From: Rahnella sikkimica
Lineage (GTDB): Bacteria; Pseudomonadota; Gammaproteobacteria; Enterobacterales; Enterobacteriaceae
Assembly (NCBI RefSeq): GCF_002951615.1
Contig: NZ_CP019062.1
Span: 2,914,001 to 2,978,000, forward strand
Length of the DNA: 64,000 bases
Reading direction: 5' to 3'
The notes under the pieces: generated by a model
Databases searched by the model: none
Told to the model about the DNA's origin: nothing
Seen by the model: the letters and a program-made list of their open reading frames with translations, nothing else
Shown: one piece after another, positions 22,473-33,986 of the stretch
Layout: each line of letters begins with the position of its first letter
Position numbering within the stretch: the first letter of the stretch is position 1
Translations under genes and position numbers: made by a program

Positions 22473-23163
22473 ACTGACTTACCTGTACGAGCATTTGCCG
22501 ATGCGCTTTGATTTGCGCATCGCAGCGGGTGAACGTGTGGCGATCCTTGGCCCGAGCGGCGCGGGGAAAAGTACCCTGCTCAGCCTGGTGGCGGGTTTTC
22601 TGACACCGGTCAGCGGGCAAATTTTACTGAACGGTACCGATCACAGCGCAACGCCCCCGGCGAAACGTCCGGTGTCGATGCTGTTTCAGGAAAACAATCT
22701 GTTCTCACACCTGACCGTGCGCCAGAACATGGGGCTGGGACTGCATCCGGGGCTGAAACTCAGCGCGCAGCAAAAGCAGGCATTAGAGGACATCGCCCGG
22801 CAGGTCGGGCTGGAAGATTGTCTGGAACGTCTGCCGTCGCAGCTTTCCGGCGGGCAGCGTCAGCGCGTGGCACTGGCGCGTTGCCTGTTACGCAGTCAGC
22901 CGGTTTTGCTGCTCGACGAACCCTTTTCCGCACTCGATCCCGCGCTGCGCAGCGAAATGCTGAGTTTGCTGGATAATGTGTGTGAGCAGCGCAATCTCAC
23001 GCTGCTGATGGTGTCGCACAATCTGGACGATGCGGCGCGGATTGCGCCGCGCACCTTGCTGATTGTGGATGGCCGGATTTTCTACGATGGTCCGACGCAG
23101 GCGCTGGCCGATGGCACCGCGCCTGAAGCCAAAGTGCTGGGCATCCGGCCCGTCAGCGGGTAA
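22456..23163 (+). CDS. thiQ: Thiamine/TPP ABC transporter ATPase ThiQ
   Basis: ATP-binding subunit of the thiamine importer (235 aa). Walker A GPSGAGKS lies near residue 33, the Q-loop in MLFQENN near 76, the ABC signature LSGGQRQR near 130, and Walker [15 protein letters not shown] near 150. The ATG at 22456 starts the conserved [18 protein letters not shown]. The 3' end overlaps the convergent yabI gene by 11 bp. Confidence 0.97.
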   Translation: MLTLNKLTYLYEHLPMRFDLRIAAGERVAILGPSGAGKSTLLSLVAGFLTPVSGQILLNGTDHSATPPAKRPVSMLFQENNLFSHLTVRQNMGLGLHPGLKLSAQQKQALEDIARQVGLEDCLERLPSQLSGGQRQRVALARCLLRSQPVLLLDEPFSALDPALRSEMLSLLDNVCEQRNLTLLMVSHNLDDAARIAPRTLLIVDGRIFYDGPTQALADGTAPEAKVLGIRPVSG

Positions 23164-23920
23164 TCACTTTCCACAGCAGATGCCCGTAAACCGGCATCAT
23201 CGGCTGTTTGCTGAGCATCACGATGCTCACGACCGTCGCAACCAGGCTCAGCAGGCAAACCACACGCAGGCGCGGCAGCGGTAACCATTTTGTCATCGCA
23301 TCCGGCGCGGCTTTTCCGGCACGGAACCAGCGCCAGAGAAGCCAGGCGCTCAGCCAGATCAGCACGAAGGCCGCAAACAGCATCCATTTGAAGACCGCGC
23401 TGTTGTGGCCGCTCGGAATGTCGATCGCGACGCCTGCCAGAATTCCCGGCAAGAAATAGACCGGCGGCCAAGTGATGCAGCCGATGATATTCGGCGGCGC
23501 AAATTTATACGGCGGCAAATTCAGCATACCGGCAGCCAGCGGCACCAGCGGACGCGTCGGGCCAATGAAGCGGCCAATAATCACCGTCGCAAAGCTGTGA
23601 CGGTCAAGGGCGTGCCCGGTTTTATCGAGCAATGACTGATAGCGTTGCAGGAATTTCCACTGATGCAGCGGTTCTTTGAAACGCCGTCCGATGAAGTAAG
23701 ATGCCCAGTCGCCGAAGAAGCAACCGAGCCCGGCGGCCAGCCACGCTTCGTACAAGCCGACCTGACCGCTGCCGATCAGCGTCCCGAGCGTCGCCATCAT
23801 CACGGTGCCGGGCAAAATCAGCCCGACCAGCGCCAGCGATTCGAAAAAAGCCACCACGGCGACAATAATTAAAGCAAAGCCCACCGACTGAGCGACCAGA
23901 TGTTGTAAATAGGCTTCCAT
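23153..23920 (-). CDS. yabI: DedA-family inner membrane protein YabI
   Basis: DedA/SNARE-associated family membrane protein of 255 aa, with about five hydrophobic segments and the family motifs [10 protein letters not shown] near residue 30 and [17 protein letters not shown] near residue 135. DedA proteins support membrane homeostasis and lipid-carrier recycling in E. coli; the role of YabI itself is not settled. The ATG at 23920 starts the conserved part. Its tail overlaps thiQ. In E. coli araCBAD lies beyond this gene; here polB is next. Confidence 0.93.
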   Translation of the reverse strand: MEAYLQHLVAQSVGFALIIVAVVAFFESLALVGLILPGTVMMATLGTLIGSGQVGLYEAWLAAGLGCFFGDWASYFIGRRFKEPLHQWKFLQRYQSLLDKTGHALDRHSFATVIIGRFIGPTRPLVPLAAGMLNLPPYKFAPPNIIGCITWPPVYFLPGILAGVAIDIPSGHNSAVFKWMLFAAFVLIWLSAWLLWRWFRAGKAAPDAMTKWLPLPRLRVVCLLSLVATVVSIVMLSKQPMMPVYGHLLWKVITR

Positions 23921-24103
23921 AAATTCCCAGTAATTGTGACGCAAAAGGCACAGAGCATCAGTACGGATAAAAAATGAGACGAGTGTCAGTTTTCTGAACT
24001 TTGATTGTAGTCAAAACATCAAGCGGCTGAATTGTCAGTGCCTGAAGTATTGTCGTCAACCCAGTAATTGTATGCGCATTTGGCAGAATCCAGAGTCGTG
24101 GAC

Positions 24104-24123
24104 AAAGACTGTATAAATAACCA
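24104..24123 (+). promoter_or_regulatory. Possible degenerate LexA box before polB
   Basis: GACTGTATAAATAACCAT lies about 15-40 bp before the possible polB starts. The left half CTGT with the following ATAAA matches the E. coli polB (dinA) SOS box, but the right half is CCAT instead of ACAG at the proper distance. It may be a weak or decayed LexA site. Confidence 0.35.
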
Positions 24124-24133
24124 TACTCTGTGA

Positions 24134-26569
24134 TTGATTTTTTATTCTGCTCCCGAGGCGCTTATTAACGCACAATCCGCTCCTTCCTCCGCACGCACCA
24201 CTGACACGTCGCCGCGTCAGGGATTCGTGCTGACCCGCCACTGGCGCGACACGCCGCGTGGCACGGAAGTAGAATTGTGGCTGGCGACCGACGACGGCCC
24301 GCAGAAAGTTCGTCTGCCGTTGCAGGAGTCGGTGGCCTTTATTCCGGCGGAACAGCGCGCGCAGGTTGAGCCTCTGCTGACTGATGAAAAAAATGTCAGT
24401 TTGCGCGAATTGCCGTTGCAGGATTTCCATTCCCGGCCGGTTCTCGGCCTGTATTGTCCGCAGCACCGGCAGTTAATGCGCATAGAAAAGCGGTTAAAAG
24501 AGAACGGCGTCAGGGTTTATGAAGCGGATATCCGCCCGCCGGAACGTTTTCTGATGGAGCGTTATATCACCGCACCGGTGTGGTTCAGCGGCAAACCGGG
24601 GCCGGGCAATCTGCTGCTTGAGACGAAGATGAAACCAGCGCAGGAATACCGCCCGCCGCTGAAACTCTGTTCTTTGGATATCGAAACCAGCGGCAACGGT
24701 GAGTTGTACTGCATCGGGCTGGAAGGCTGCGGGCAGCGCCACGTGTATATGCTCGGGCCGCCGAATGGTGACCCGGACAGTCAGTTCGATTTCACTCTGG
24801 AATACGTCGACAGCCGTCCGCAATTGCTGCAAAAACTCAACGAGTGGCTGGAAACTTACGATCCGGATGCGATTATCGGCTGGAGCGTCATACAGTTCGA
24901 TCTGCGCGTTTTACAAAAACATGCCGACCGCTACAAAATCCCGCTCAAATTCGGGCGCGGCGGCGGTGAACTGGAATGGCGCGAGCACGGTTTTAAACAA
25001 GGGCATTTCTTTGCCGCCGCCGCAGGCCGCCTGATTATCGACGGCATCGAAGCCCTTAAATCCGCCTTCTGGAACTTCAATTCTTTCAGTCTGGAATTCG
25101 TCTCGCAAAGTTTATTAGGCGAAGGGAAATCCAGCGATAACCCGTATCAGCGTCTGGCCGAAATCGAGCAACGCTTTCGTGAAAACAAACCCGCGCTGGC
25201 ACGTTACAACCTGAAAGACTGCGAGCTGGTGACACGCATATTTGCCAAAACCGAGCTGATGCCGTTTCTCCTTGAACGCGCGTCGGTGACCGGTCTGGCC
25301 GCCGACCGCAGTGGCGGTTCAGTTGCCGCCTTTACCCACCTTTATTTACCGCGTATGCACCGCGCCGGGTATGTCGCGCCGAATCTGGGCGAGCTGGAAG
25401 GTGAAATGAGCCCCGGCGGTTTTGTGATGGATTCCCGCCCCGGTTTATACGATTCCGTGCTGGTGCTGGATTACAAAAGTCTGTACCCGTCGATTATCCG
25501 CACGTTTCTGATCGACCCGGTCGGTCTGGTGGCTGGCCTGCAACAACCTGATGACGAACATTCTGTTCCCGGCTATCGCAACGCTCGTTTCTCGCGGGAA
25601 AAACATTGTCTGCCGGAAATCGTCAATCAGATCTGGCAGGGGCGCGAAGCCGCGAAAAAACACAAGAACAAACCGCTGTCGCAGGCGCTGAAAATCATCA
25701 TGAATGCCTTTTATGGCGTGCTCGGTTCGAGCGGTTGCCGGTTCTTCGATCCCCGTCTTGCTTCTTCTATTACGCTGCGCGGGCACGACATCATGCGCCA
25801 GACCCGTGAGCTGATCGAGGCCGAAGGCTATCAGGTGATTTATGGCGATACGGATTCGACCTTTGTCTGGCTCAACAAAGCGCATACGCAGGAAGACGCT
25901 GATGTGATTGGCCGCCGTCTGGTGGAGCAGGTGAACGTCTGGTGGAAGCAGCATTTACAGCAGGAATACGGGCTGGAAAGCGCGCTGGAACTGGAATTCG
26001 AAACGCATTATCAACGCTTTCTGATGCCGACGATCCGCGGTTCCGAAACCGGCAGTAAAAAGCGTTATGCCGGTCTGGTGAAAGATGCCGACGGCGAACA
26101 CATTGTTTATAAGGGGCTGGAAACGGTGCGTACCGACTGGACGCCGCTGGCGCAGGAGTTTCAGCAGGAACTCTATCAGCGTATTTTCCATCAGAAACCG
26201 TATCAGGATTATGTCCGCGATTATGTCGCACGCACGCTCAATGGCGAGCTGGACGACAAGCTGGTGTACCGCAAACGCCTGCGCCGCAAGCTCAGTGATT
26301 ACGAAAAAAATGTGCCGCCGCACGTCCGCGCCGCCCGGCTGGCAGATGAGTACAATGTGCAGCATGGCCGCGCAAAGCAGTACCAGAATGGCGGGTGGAT
26401 AAGCTATGTAATGACCACCTCCGGGCCGGAGCCGCTGGAGAACCGCCAGTCACCGGTCGATTACGATCACTACATCGAACGCCAGCTGGAACCGGTTGCC
26501 GACGGCATTTTGCCCTTCCTTCATGACGATTTTGCTACACTCATTACAGGTCAGATGGGGCTATTTTAA
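24134..26569 (+). CDS. polB: DNA polymerase II PolB
   Basis: Family B DNA polymerase with 3'-5' exonuclease, used in translesion synthesis and replication restart. Visible motifs: exonuclease [20 protein letters not shown] near residue 180; polymerase motif [14 protein letters not shown] near 445; motif [15 protein letters not shown] near 520; motif [11 protein letters not shown] near 572. The 811-aa frame is about 28 residues longer at the N-terminus than E. coli PolB (783 aa). The start is uncertain: TTG 24134 has no ribosome site, ATT 24164 has GAGG 5 nt before it, and no ATG or GTG precedes the conserved GFVLTRHW. Confidence 0.92.
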   Translation: MIFYSAPEALINAQSAPSSARTTDTSPRQGFVLTRHWRDTPRGTEVELWLATDDGPQKVRLPLQESVAFIPAEQRAQVEPLLTDEKNVSLRELPLQDFHSRPVLGLYCPQHRQLMRIEKRLKENGVRVYEADIRPPERFLMERYITAPVWFSGKPGPGNLLLETKMKPAQEYRPPLKLCSLDIETSGNGELYCIGLEGCGQRHVYMLGPPNGDPDSQFDFTLEYVDSRPQLLQKLNEWLETYDPDAIIGWSVIQFDLRVLQKHADRYKIPLKFGRGGGELEWREHGFKQGHFFAAAAGRLIIDGIEALKSAFWNFNSFSLEFVSQSLLGEGKSSDNPYQRLAEIEQRFRENKPALARYNLKDCELVTRIFAKTELMPFLLERASVTGLAADRSGGSVAAFTHLYLPRMHRAGYVAPNLGELEGEMSPGGFVMDSRPGLYDSVLVLDYKSLYPSIIRTFLIDPVGLVAGLQQPDDEHSVPGYRNARFSREKHCLPEIVNQIWQGREAAKKHKNKPLSQALKIIMNAFYGVLGSSGCRFFDPRLASSITLRGHDIMRQTRELIEAEGYQVIYGDTDSTFVWLNKAHTQEDADVIGRRLVEQVNVWWKQHLQQEYGLESALELEFETHYQRFLMPTIRGSETGSKKRYAGLVKDADGEHIVYKGLETVRTDWTPLAQEFQQELYQRIFHQKPYQDYVRDYVARTLNGELDDKLVYRKRLRRKLSDYEKNVPPHVRAARLADEYNVQHGRAKQYQNGGWISYVMTTSGPEPLENRQSPVDYDHYIERQLEPVADGILPFLHDDFATLITGQMGLF

Positions 26570-26792
26570 GCAAAAGAAGGCGCTGCGGATGTGATTCTAA
26601 GGTGACGAATCGCTTACCTTCCATTACCATAGCGCCCTTTCCCATTTCTGAAACATCCTCACACAGTGAATCACTTCCCGCCTGCTGACGGGAAAAGAAA
26701 ACTATTGCCCAAGCATTATCAGAGGCATAGCGAGCAATGCGCCGTCGCTGCCGCAGTTATCGTATACAGAGCAAATAACACAGAGAGAGATT

Positions 26793-29690
26793 ATGCCGTT
26801 TACATTGGGTCAACGCTGGATAAGCGATACGGAAAGCGAATTAGGATTAGGTACCGTGGTTGCGCTGGATGTGCGCATGGTTACCCTGCTTTTCCCCGCC
26901 ACCGGTGAAAACCGTTTGTATGCCCGAAATGATTCCCCGATCACCCGCGTGATGTTCAATCCCGGTGATACCATCAGTTGCCACGAAGGCTGGCAGCTGC
27001 AAGTCGACGAAGTCATTGAAGACAAAGGTTTGCTGACCTATATCGGTACCCGTCTGGATACGGAAGAAACCGGCGTTGCCATGCGTGAAGTGCTGCTCGA
27101 CAGCAAACTGACGTTCAGCAAACCTCAGGATCGCCTCTTCGCGGGTCAGATTGACCGTATGGATCGTTTTGCCCTGCGTTTCCGTGCACGTAAATATCAG
27201 CGCGAACAGTTCCGCCTGGAATTCGGCGGCCTGCGCGGTATGCGTGCCAGCCTGATCCCGCACCAGTTGCACATCGCTTACGAAGTCGGTCAGCGTCATG
27301 CGCCGCGCGTTTTACTGGCCGATGAAGTGGGTCTGGGTAAAACCATCGAAGCCGGCATGATTATTCATCAGCAATTGCTGTCCGGCCGCGCCGAACGCGT
27401 GCTGATCGTGGTGCCTGAAACCCTGCAACATCAGTGGCTGGTTGAGATGCTGCGCCGCTTCAACCTGCGTTTCTCTCTGTTTGATGACGACCGCTATGCC
27501 GAATCCGTGCATGAAGCGACGAACCCGTTTGAAACCGAGCAACTGGTGATCTGTTCGCTTGATTTCGTCCGCCGCAACAAGTCACGCCTCGAGCAGTTGT
27601 CCGATGCGTCCTGGGATATGCTGGTCGTCGATGAAGCGCACCATCTGGTGTGGAGCGAAGACGCCCCGAGCCGCGAATATCAGGTTATCGAGCAGCTTTC
27701 TCAGCAAATCCCAAGCGTCCTGCTGCTGACCGCCACGCCGGAGCAGCTGGGCCAGGAAAGTCACTTTGCGCGTCTGCGTCTGCTGGATCCGGATCGTTTC
27801 CACGATTACGAAGAATTCATCGAAGAACAACAGCAATATCAGCCGGTCGCTGATGCCGTAACGTTGCTGCTCAACAAAGAGCCGCTGACGCCGGAAGCGC
27901 TGGCCTTGCTGGGCGAAAGCGTCGGCAATGCTGACACCGACGCGCTGCTGACCGCCGCCAATAAAGGTGACGAAGCCGCCGCGAAACAGCTGGTTTCCAT
28001 GCTGATGGATCGCCACGGCACCAGCCGCGTGCTGTTCCGTAACACCCGTAACGGCGTGAAAGGCTTCCCGGATCGTCATCTGCATTCGGTGAAACTGCCG
28101 CTGCCGACGCAGTATCAGACCGCGATTAAAGTCTCGGGCATCATGGGCGCGAAGAAAACCGCCGAAGCCCGTGCACACGACATGCTGTATCCGGAGCAGA
28201 TTTATCAGGAATTCGAAGGCGAAAACGCCACCTGGTGGAACTTCGACCCGCGCGTGGAATGGCTGCTCGGTTTTCTGACCGCCAACCGTGACGAAAAAGT
28301 GCTGGTGATTTGCGCCAAAGCCGCCACCGCACTGCAACTGGAGCAGGTTCTGCGTGAACGCGAAGCGATCCGCGCCGCCGTGTTCCACGAAGGTTTGTCG
28401 ATCATCGAACGTGACCGCGCCTCCGCGTACTTCGCTTCTCAGGAAGAAGGCGCGCAGGTTCTGCTGTGTTCTGAAATCGGCTCCGAAGGCCGTAACTTCC
28501 AGTTCGCCAGCAAAATGGTGATGTTCGATCTGCCGTTCAACCCGGATTTGCTCGAGCAGCGTATTGGCCGTCTGGACCGTATCGGCCAGCAAAACGATAT
28601 CGACATCATGGTGCCTTACCTCGAGCAAACCGCGCAGTCGGTGCTGGTTCGCTGGTTCCACGAAGGTCTGGATGCATTCGAACATACCTGCCCGACCGGC
28701 CGGACGATTTATGACAGCGCTTACGATCAGCTGATTGCGTTCCTCGCCACACCGGCTGAGCAGGCAGGCCTGGACGACTTTATTCTCAAATGCCGTGCGG
28801 AACATGACGCACTGAAAGAGAAGCTGGAAAATGGCCGCGACCGTCTGCTGGAGATGCATTCCAACGGCGGCGAACGTGCGCAGCTGCTGGCGAAAGAAAT
28901 TGGCGAGCAGGATAACGACGTCAATCTGGTGAATTTCGCGCTGAACCTGTTCGATATCGTCGGCATCAATCAGGACGATCGCAGCGATAACCTGATCGTT
29001 CTGACGCCGTCTGATCATATGCTGGTGCCGGATTTCCCGGGTTTGCCGGAAGACGGTTGTACGGTCACGTTTAACCGTGAACAGGCGCTGTCGCGTGAAG
29101 ATACGCAGTTCATCAGTTGGGAACATCCGATTGTGCGTAACGGTCTGGATCTGATCCTGTCCGGTGATACCGGGAGCTGTGCGGTGTCGATCCTGAAAAA
29201 CAAAGCGCTGCCGGTCGGTACGTTGCTGGCAGAACTGGTGTATGTGGTTGAATGTCAGGCACCGAAACACCTGCAACTGACCCGCTTCCTGCCACCGACG
29301 CCGGTGCGTATGCTGATGGATCGCAAAGGCACCAATCTGGCTGCGCAGGTGGAGTTCGAAAGCTTTAACCGCCAGCTGAACGCCATCAACCGTCATAACT
29401 CCAGCAAGCTGGTGAATGCCGTGCAGCAGGACGTTCATGCCATGCTGCAACAGGCTGAAGCAGAAATTGCGGAGCAGGCGCGTGCGCTGATTGAAGCGGC
29501 GAAAGTCGAAGCGGACGAGCAACTGACTCAGGAACTGGATCGCCTGAAGGCGCTGAAAGAAGTGAACCCGAACATTCGCGATGACGAACTGGAATCGGTA
29601 GACTCAAACCGTAAACAGGTACTGGCGAATCTGAACGACGCCAGCTGGCGTCTGGATGCGATCCGTCTGGTGGTCGTCAGCCACCAGTAA
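26793..29690 (+). CDS. rapA: RNA polymerase-associated SWI/SNF helicase RapA
   Basis: Swi2/Snf2-type ATPase that binds RNA polymerase and promotes its recycling after termination (965 aa, E. coli 968). Two N-terminal Tudor-like domains are followed by the ATPase: motif [14 protein letters not shown] near residue 178, motif [12 protein letters not shown] near 280, and the C-terminal helicase motif [15 protein letters not shown] near 590. The ATG at 26793 opens [19 protein letters not shown] strong terminator follows, so rluA is probably separate or read through. Confidence 0.97.
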   Translation: MPFTLGQRWISDTESELGLGTVVALDVRMVTLLFPATGENRLYARNDSPITRVMFNPGDTISCHEGWQLQVDEVIEDKGLLTYIGTRLDTEETGVAMREVLLDSKLTFSKPQDRLFAGQIDRMDRFALRFRARKYQREQFRLEFGGLRGMRASLIPHQLHIAYEVGQRHAPRVLLADEVGLGKTIEAGMIIHQQLLSGRAERVLIVVPETLQHQWLVEMLRRFNLRFSLFDDDRYAESVHEATNPFETEQLVICSLDFVRRNKSRLEQLSDASWDMLVVDEAHHLVWSEDAPSREYQVIEQLSQQIPSVLLLTATPEQLGQESHFARLRLLDPDRFHDYEEFIEEQQQYQPVADAVTLLLNKEPLTPEALALLGESVGNADTDALLTAANKGDEAAAKQLVSMLMDRHGTSRVLFRNTRNGVKGFPDRHLHSVKLPLPTQYQTAIKVSGIMGAKKTAEARAHDMLYPEQIYQEFEGENATWWNFDPRVEWLLGFLTANRDEKVLVICAKAATALQLEQVLREREAIRAAVFHEGLSIIERDRASAYFASQEEGAQVLLCSEIGSEGRNFQFASKMVMFDLPFNPDLLEQRIGRLDRIGQQNDIDIMVPYLEQTAQSVLVRWFHEGLDAFEHTCPTGRTIYDSAYDQLIAFLATPAEQAGLDDFILKCRAEHDALKEKLENGRDRLLEMHSNGGERAQLLAKEIGEQDNDVNLVNFALNLFDIVGINQDDRSDNLIVLTPSDHMLVPDFPGLPEDGCTVTFNREQALSREDTQFISWEHPIVRNGLDLILSGDTGSCAVSILKNKALPVGTLLAELVYVVECQAPKHLQLTRFLPPTPVRMLMDRKGTNLAAQVEFESFNRQLNAINRHNSSKLVNAVQQDVHAMLQQAEAEIAEQARALIEAAKVEADEQLTQELDRLKALKEVNPNIRDDELESVDSNRKQVLANLNDASWRLDAIRLVVVSHQ

Positions 29691-29697
29691 GCCTGTC

Positions 29698-29730
29698 GGG
29701 ATGCAGCCGGTACTGCATCCCTTCTTTTAT
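29698..29730 (+). terminator. Terminator after rapA
   Basis: GGGATGCAG (29698-29706) and CTGCATCCC (29713-29721) form a perfect 9-bp stem with a 6-nt loop, then TTCTTTTATTT. It begins 7 bp past the rapA stop. Confidence 0.85.
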
Positions 29731-29740
29731 TTCACCCTGA

Positions 29741-30460
29741 ATGCAGACTGAAACCGCTATGAGCGAACATCAACCGACAATGCCTGAACCGTCCAAAACC
29801 CGGCCGCTGGAGAATTACAATCCACCGACCGATCCCTGGTTGCAGGTGATTTTCCAGGATGAACACATCATGGTGGTGAATAAACCAAGCGGGCTGCTTT
29901 CGGTACCGGGGAAACTAGCCGAGCATCAGGACAGCCTGATGACGCGCATTCAGCAGCAATTTCCGGAAGCCGAATCCGTGCATCGTCTGGATATGTCGAC
30001 CAGCGGCGTGATTGTGGTGGCGCTGACCAAAGACGCGGAGCGGGAACTCAAACGCCAGTTCCGCGAACGCGAAACCAAGAAAGTGTATATCGCGCGCGTC
30101 TGGGGACGGGTCGAAGAAGATTACGGCATTATTGATTTGCCGCTGATTTGCGATTATCCCAACCGGCCCAAGCAGAAAGTTTGCCATGAGACCGGGAAGA
30201 AAGCGCTCACGCAGTATGAAGTGATGTCGTGGGATGAGGACGGCACGACGCGCGTCAAACTCCGGCCGATTACCGGGCGTTCGCACCAGCTGCGCGTGCA
30301 TTTGCTGGCACTCGGGTATCCGATTCTGGGTGATAAGTTTTACGCACATCCGCAGGCGCTGGCCGCCGCCGACCGTCTGCAACTGCATGCGCAGGAGCTG
30401 TCGTTCTACCATCCGATTACCGACACGCCGCTGGTATTTAACTGCGAGCCGGATTTTTAA
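29741..30460 (+). CDS. rluA: Dual-specificity pseudouridine synthase RluA
   Basis: Makes pseudouridine 746 in 23S rRNA and 32 in several tRNAs. The catalytic aspartate is in HRLDMSTSG near residue 89; the RluA-family KPSGLLSVPG and LRPITGRSHQLRVHLLALGYPILGD segments are present. The frame from ATG 29741 gives 239 aa; an ATG at 29759 is equally acceptable, and neither has a strong ribosome site. E. coli RluA (219 aa) has a shorter N-terminus starting at the ENYNPP motif, so the extra residues 1-26 may be unstructured. Confidence 0.94.
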   Translation: MQTETAMSEHQPTMPEPSKTRPLENYNPPTDPWLQVIFQDEHIMVVNKPSGLLSVPGKLAEHQDSLMTRIQQQFPEAESVHRLDMSTSGVIVVALTKDAERELKRQFRERETKKVYIARVWGRVEEDYGIIDLPLICDYPNRPKQKVCHETGKKALTQYEVMSWDEDGTTRVKLRPITGRSHQLRVHLLALGYPILGDKFYAHPQALAAADRLQLHAQELSFYHPITDTPLVFNCEPDF

Positions 30461-30475
30461 CGTTCCCCAAAATGC

Positions 30476-30504
30476 AAAAAAGGCGCTCAATTCAGCGCCT
30501 TTTA
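30476..30504. terminator. Bidirectional terminator between rluA and djlA
   Basis: AGGCGCT (30481-30487) and AGCGCCT (30494-30500) pair with a 6-nt loop, flanked by an A-run on the left and a T-run on the right, serving both convergent genes. Confidence 0.85.
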
Positions 30505-30522
30505 CTTTTGCGTCGGAGAAGA

Positions 30523-31344
30523 TTACTTAAAACCTTTCTCTCTTTTGATCAGGTCATACGCGGCCTGAATCGACTGCGCTTTCTCTTTTGCCATTTCCAT
30601 CATCTCCGGTGGCAAACCTTTCGCGACCAGTTTGTCAGGATGATGCTCGCCCATCAGCTTGCGGTACGCACGTTTGATGGTGGTCGCATCGTCGGTGGCA
30701 TTTACACCCAGAACTTTACAGGCATCGGCCAGCGTCGGGCCTTGCTGTGTCTGGTGATAACCGCCGCCATAAGAGTGACCGCCCTGCTGACTTCCACCGA
30801 ACTGTTGTCCGCCTTCCATCATGCGCAGGAACTGATCAAACTGTATGCGGGAGATACCGAGTTCTTCGGCAATCACATACAGCACTTCACGCTCGTTCGG
30901 ATGCAATGAACCGTCGGCATACGCAGCCTGGATCTGGATTTCCAGAAAAGTCCGGATCAGATCAAAGCGGCCAAAACACGCAGTGCGCAATGCCCGCATT
31001 TTTTCCCGCAACGGATAATTCGCATCTTTACCGTCGCGGAAGGCACGCTGGGCGGCTTCACGCTGCTCACCGTGCAACTGCATGCGATCCATGTAAAGAC
31101 TGGCGATTTGTATGTCCGCCTCGGTGACTCTGCCTTTTGATTTGGTCAGATTCCCCATCACTTCAAACGTGGTGCGGAAAAAGATAGTTTGACGTGTCTG
31201 TTGATCGGCGAAATATCCCCGGCGTTTCGCGGAACGCGCGGTATCAAACATATGCCCTATCAACACCCCTGAAACAATTCCCCAGAAGCCTAAACCGGAC
31301 CATAAGCCCAGGATAAGTCCGAGCAGTTTTCCCCAATACTGCAT
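30523..31344 (-). CDS. djlA: Membrane-anchored co-chaperone DjlA
   Basis: Type III membrane J-protein (273 aa, E. coli 271) that stimulates DnaK and, when overexpressed in E. coli, the Rcs pathway. An N-terminal membrane segment (residues 5-30, glycine-rich as in the family) is followed by a TerB-like helical domain (about 60-190) and a C-terminal J-domain (about 205-273) with the HPD motif in [11 protein letters not shown]. The ATG at 31344 matches the conserved MQYWGK start. lptD is divergent from it. Confidence 0.96.
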   Translation of the reverse strand: MQYWGKLLGLILGLWSGLGFWGIVSGVLIGHMFDTARSAKRRGYFADQQTRQTIFFRTTFEVMGNLTKSKGRVTEADIQIASLYMDRMQLHGEQREAAQRAFRDGKDANYPLREKMRALRTACFGRFDLIRTFLEIQIQAAYADGSLHPNEREVLYVIAEELGISRIQFDQFLRMMEGGQQFGGSQQGGHSYGGGYHQTQQGPTLADACKVLGVNATDDATTIKRAYRKLMGEHHPDKLVAKGLPPEMMEMAKEKAQSIQAAYDLIKREKGFK

Positions 31345-31525
31345 ATACTCCTCAATTCGCCATGCCGTCGCTTAAAAATTGCTTTATCATAACCGGCATT
31401 TATCGTTGTGCCTAACGGCGACAGCGTAACAGGTTGGATTTAACACTAGCGCAACCATGATGAGTGATATAGTCTCTGACCGTTTGCCGGCATGATGCCT
31501 CTGATGACGGAACACCATTTTACGT

Positions 31526-33901
31526 ATGAAAAACAGACGTCTGAAAACACGCTTACCCACAGTGCTGGCTGCCACAATCTGGTCAGTATTGTACAGTCAC
31601 GGCGCAATGGCCGACCTCGCAGCGCAATGTATGCTCGGCGTTCCGACCTATGACAAACCTTTGGTGCAGGGTGATCCTAATTCACTGCCTGTGACCATCA
31701 ATGCCGACAAGGCCACCGGAAATTATCCTGACAGCGCGCTTTTCAGCGGCAACGTTAATATTGTGCAGGGTAACAGTACGCTTGATGCCGATCATGTTCA
31801 GCTCAACCAAATTGCCAACCCCAATCAGCCCACTCCGACCCGCACCGCCACGGCGACCGGGAACGTGCGTTATAACGATAACCAGATCAAGCTGAATGGC
31901 CCGAAAGGTTTTGCAAACCTGACGACGAAAGATACCGACGTCCAGAATGGCGATTACCAGATGGTAGGCCGTCAGGGCCGCGGTAATGCCGACAAGATGA
32001 AGCAGCGTGACAACAACCGCTACACCATCATGGATAACGGCACATTCACCACCTGTCTGCCCGGCGATAACAGCTGGAGCGTAGTGGGTTCAGAAGTGAT
32101 TCAGGACCGTCAGGAAGAAGTGGCTGAAATCTGGAACGCCCGTTTCCATATCGGCCCGGTTCCGGTGTTCTACAGCCCGTATATGCAGTTGCCGATTGGT
32201 GACAAACGCCGTTCAGGCTTCCTGATCCCCAATGCCAAATACAGCACCAACAATGGCATTGGCCTGACTGTTCCTTATTACTGGAACATTGCGCCTAACT
32301 ACGATGCCACGATTACGCCGAACTACATGAGTAACCGTGGTCTGCAATTGCAGAACGAATTCCGTTATCTGACCGTGGCCGGCGCAGGTCTGATGGAGTT
32401 TGATTATCTCGGTAACGATAAGAAAATCGATCAGCAGTACGTTGATGATGAAAACCGGACCAGCGATAAGACCAAGCGCTGGATGTACTACTGGCGCCAT
32501 GCCGGTGTATACGATCAGGTTTGGCGCTTCAACGTCGATTACACCAAGGTCAGTGATCCGTACTACTTCACCGATTTCGATTCGAAATACGGTTCAAGCA
32601 CTGACGGCTATTCCACCCAGAAGTTTAGCGTAGGCTATGCCAACGAAAACTGGGATGTGACGCTGGCCAGCAAGCAGTTCCAGGTATTCTCTGATTACGG
32701 TAACAGTAATGCCTACCGTGCTCAGCCTCAGCTGGATATCAACTATTACAAAAATGATGTGGGTCCTTTCGACCTGCATCTTTACGGTCAGGCGGTGAAA
32801 TTCACCAGCGTTAACCCTGACAACCCGGAAGCGGTGCGTACACATTTCGAACCTACCCTTAGTTTGCCACTGAGCAACGGCTGGGGAAGCCTGGATAACG
32901 AAGTTAAGCTGATGGCGACACACTATCAGCAGGATATTCCGGATGCGTATTACGATGCGAATCCGGATACCAAACTGCGTTCATCGGTGAACCGCGTAAT
33001 GCCTGAGTTCAAGACCGACGGTAAAATGGTCTTCGACCGGACGATGGACTGGAACAGTGATTACACCCAGACCCTCGAACCGCGCGCGCAGTATTTGTAC
33101 ATCCCTTATCGTAACCAAAGTTCGATCAATACCTATGACTCGACACTGTTACAGTCCGACTATACCGGTCTGTTCCGCGATAAGAGCTACAGCGGCCTGG
33201 ACCGTATTGCTTCGGCGAATCAGGTGGCAACCGGTTTAACGACCCGTGTTTACGACGAAAATCTGGAAGAACGCTTCAATGCGTCTGCCGGTCAGATTTA
33301 CTACTTCCAGCCACCGCGCACGGGCGACGTGAACAGTGTGCTGGATAAAAGTGATGACCGGGGCAGCCTGGTGTGGGCCGGTGACAGCTATTACAAAATC
33401 AATGATTTCTGGGGCGTTCGTGGCGGCGTGCAGTATGACACCCGTTTAGATGCGCTGGCGTTAGGCGATGCCGTGCTGGAATACCGCGCAGATTCAGAAA
33501 GAATGATTCAGTTGAGCTACCGTTATGCCAGCCCGGAATATATTCAGGCGACACTGCCTGACGTGACTAACCCGGGCTATCAGGACGGTATTTCCCAGGT
33601 AGGTGGCATCGCCAGCTGGCCGATTGCTGACCGCTGGGCGATTGTTGCGGCGTATTATTACGACACCAAAGCGCAGCAATCCGCCGATCAACTGATTGGT
33701 TTGCAGTACAACACCTGCTGCTGGGCCATCAACGTGGGCTACGAACGTAAGATCACCAGCTACGATACTGTTAAGTCCGAAAGTAAGTATGACAATAAGA
33801 TTGGATTCAACATTGAACTTAGAGGCCTGGGTAACAATCAAACCCTCGGAACGAAAGAAATGTTGGCCAGCGGCATACTGCCTTATCAACGCGCTTTCTA
33901 A
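31526..33901 (+). CDS. lptD: LPS-assembly outer membrane protein LptD
   Basis: Large outer-membrane barrel that, plugged by LptE, inserts lipopolysaccharide into the outer leaflet. The 791-aa protein has a signal peptide ending near residue 29 (GAMA), an LptA-like jelly-roll domain (about 30-220) and a C-terminal barrel ending in the aromatic F. The four cysteines needed for the disulfide exchange are visible: CMLGVP near residue 35, TTCLPG near 177, and the adjacent CC in YNTCCWA near 733. surA follows after 85 bp. Confidence 0.97.
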   Translation: MKNRRLKTRLPTVLAATIWSVLYSHGAMADLAAQCMLGVPTYDKPLVQGDPNSLPVTINADKATGNYPDSALFSGNVNIVQGNSTLDADHVQLNQIANPNQPTPTRTATATGNVRYNDNQIKLNGPKGFANLTTKDTDVQNGDYQMVGRQGRGNADKMKQRDNNRYTIMDNGTFTTCLPGDNSWSVVGSEVIQDRQEEVAEIWNARFHIGPVPVFYSPYMQLPIGDKRRSGFLIPNAKYSTNNGIGLTVPYYWNIAPNYDATITPNYMSNRGLQLQNEFRYLTVAGAGLMEFDYLGNDKKIDQQYVDDENRTSDKTKRWMYYWRHAGVYDQVWRFNVDYTKVSDPYYFTDFDSKYGSSTDGYSTQKFSVGYANENWDVTLASKQFQVFSDYGNSNAYRAQPQLDINYYKNDVGPFDLHLYGQAVKFTSVNPDNPEAVRTHFEPTLSLPLSNGWGSLDNEVKLMATHYQQDIPDAYYDANPDTKLRSSVNRVMPEFKTDGKMVFDRTMDWNSDYTQTLEPRAQYLYIPYRNQSSINTYDSTLLQSDYTGLFRDKSYSGLDRIASANQVATGLTTRVYDENLEERFNASAGQIYYFQPPRTGDVNSVLDKSDDRGSLVWAGDSYYKINDFWGVRGGVQYDTRLDALALGDAVLEYRADSERMIQLSYRYASPEYIQATLPDVTNPGYQDGISQVGGIASWPIADRWAIVAAYYYDTKAQQSADQLIGLQYNTCCWAINVGYERKITSYDTVKSESKYDNKIGFNIELRGLGNNQTLGTKEMLASGILPYQRAF

Positions 33902-33986
33902 GCCGATGACACGATTGATGAGTTAAGACTCGACGAACTCAGTGAACTTGAAACCCGCGCTTGCGGATTAGACAAATGGAAAAAGT

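Noticed and set aside
27582..29522. 646-codon open frame antisense to rapA
   Set aside because: Exactly overlaps the strongly conserved rapA frame; composition is His/Gln/Arg-rich as expected for an antisense shadow, and there is no domain resemblance.
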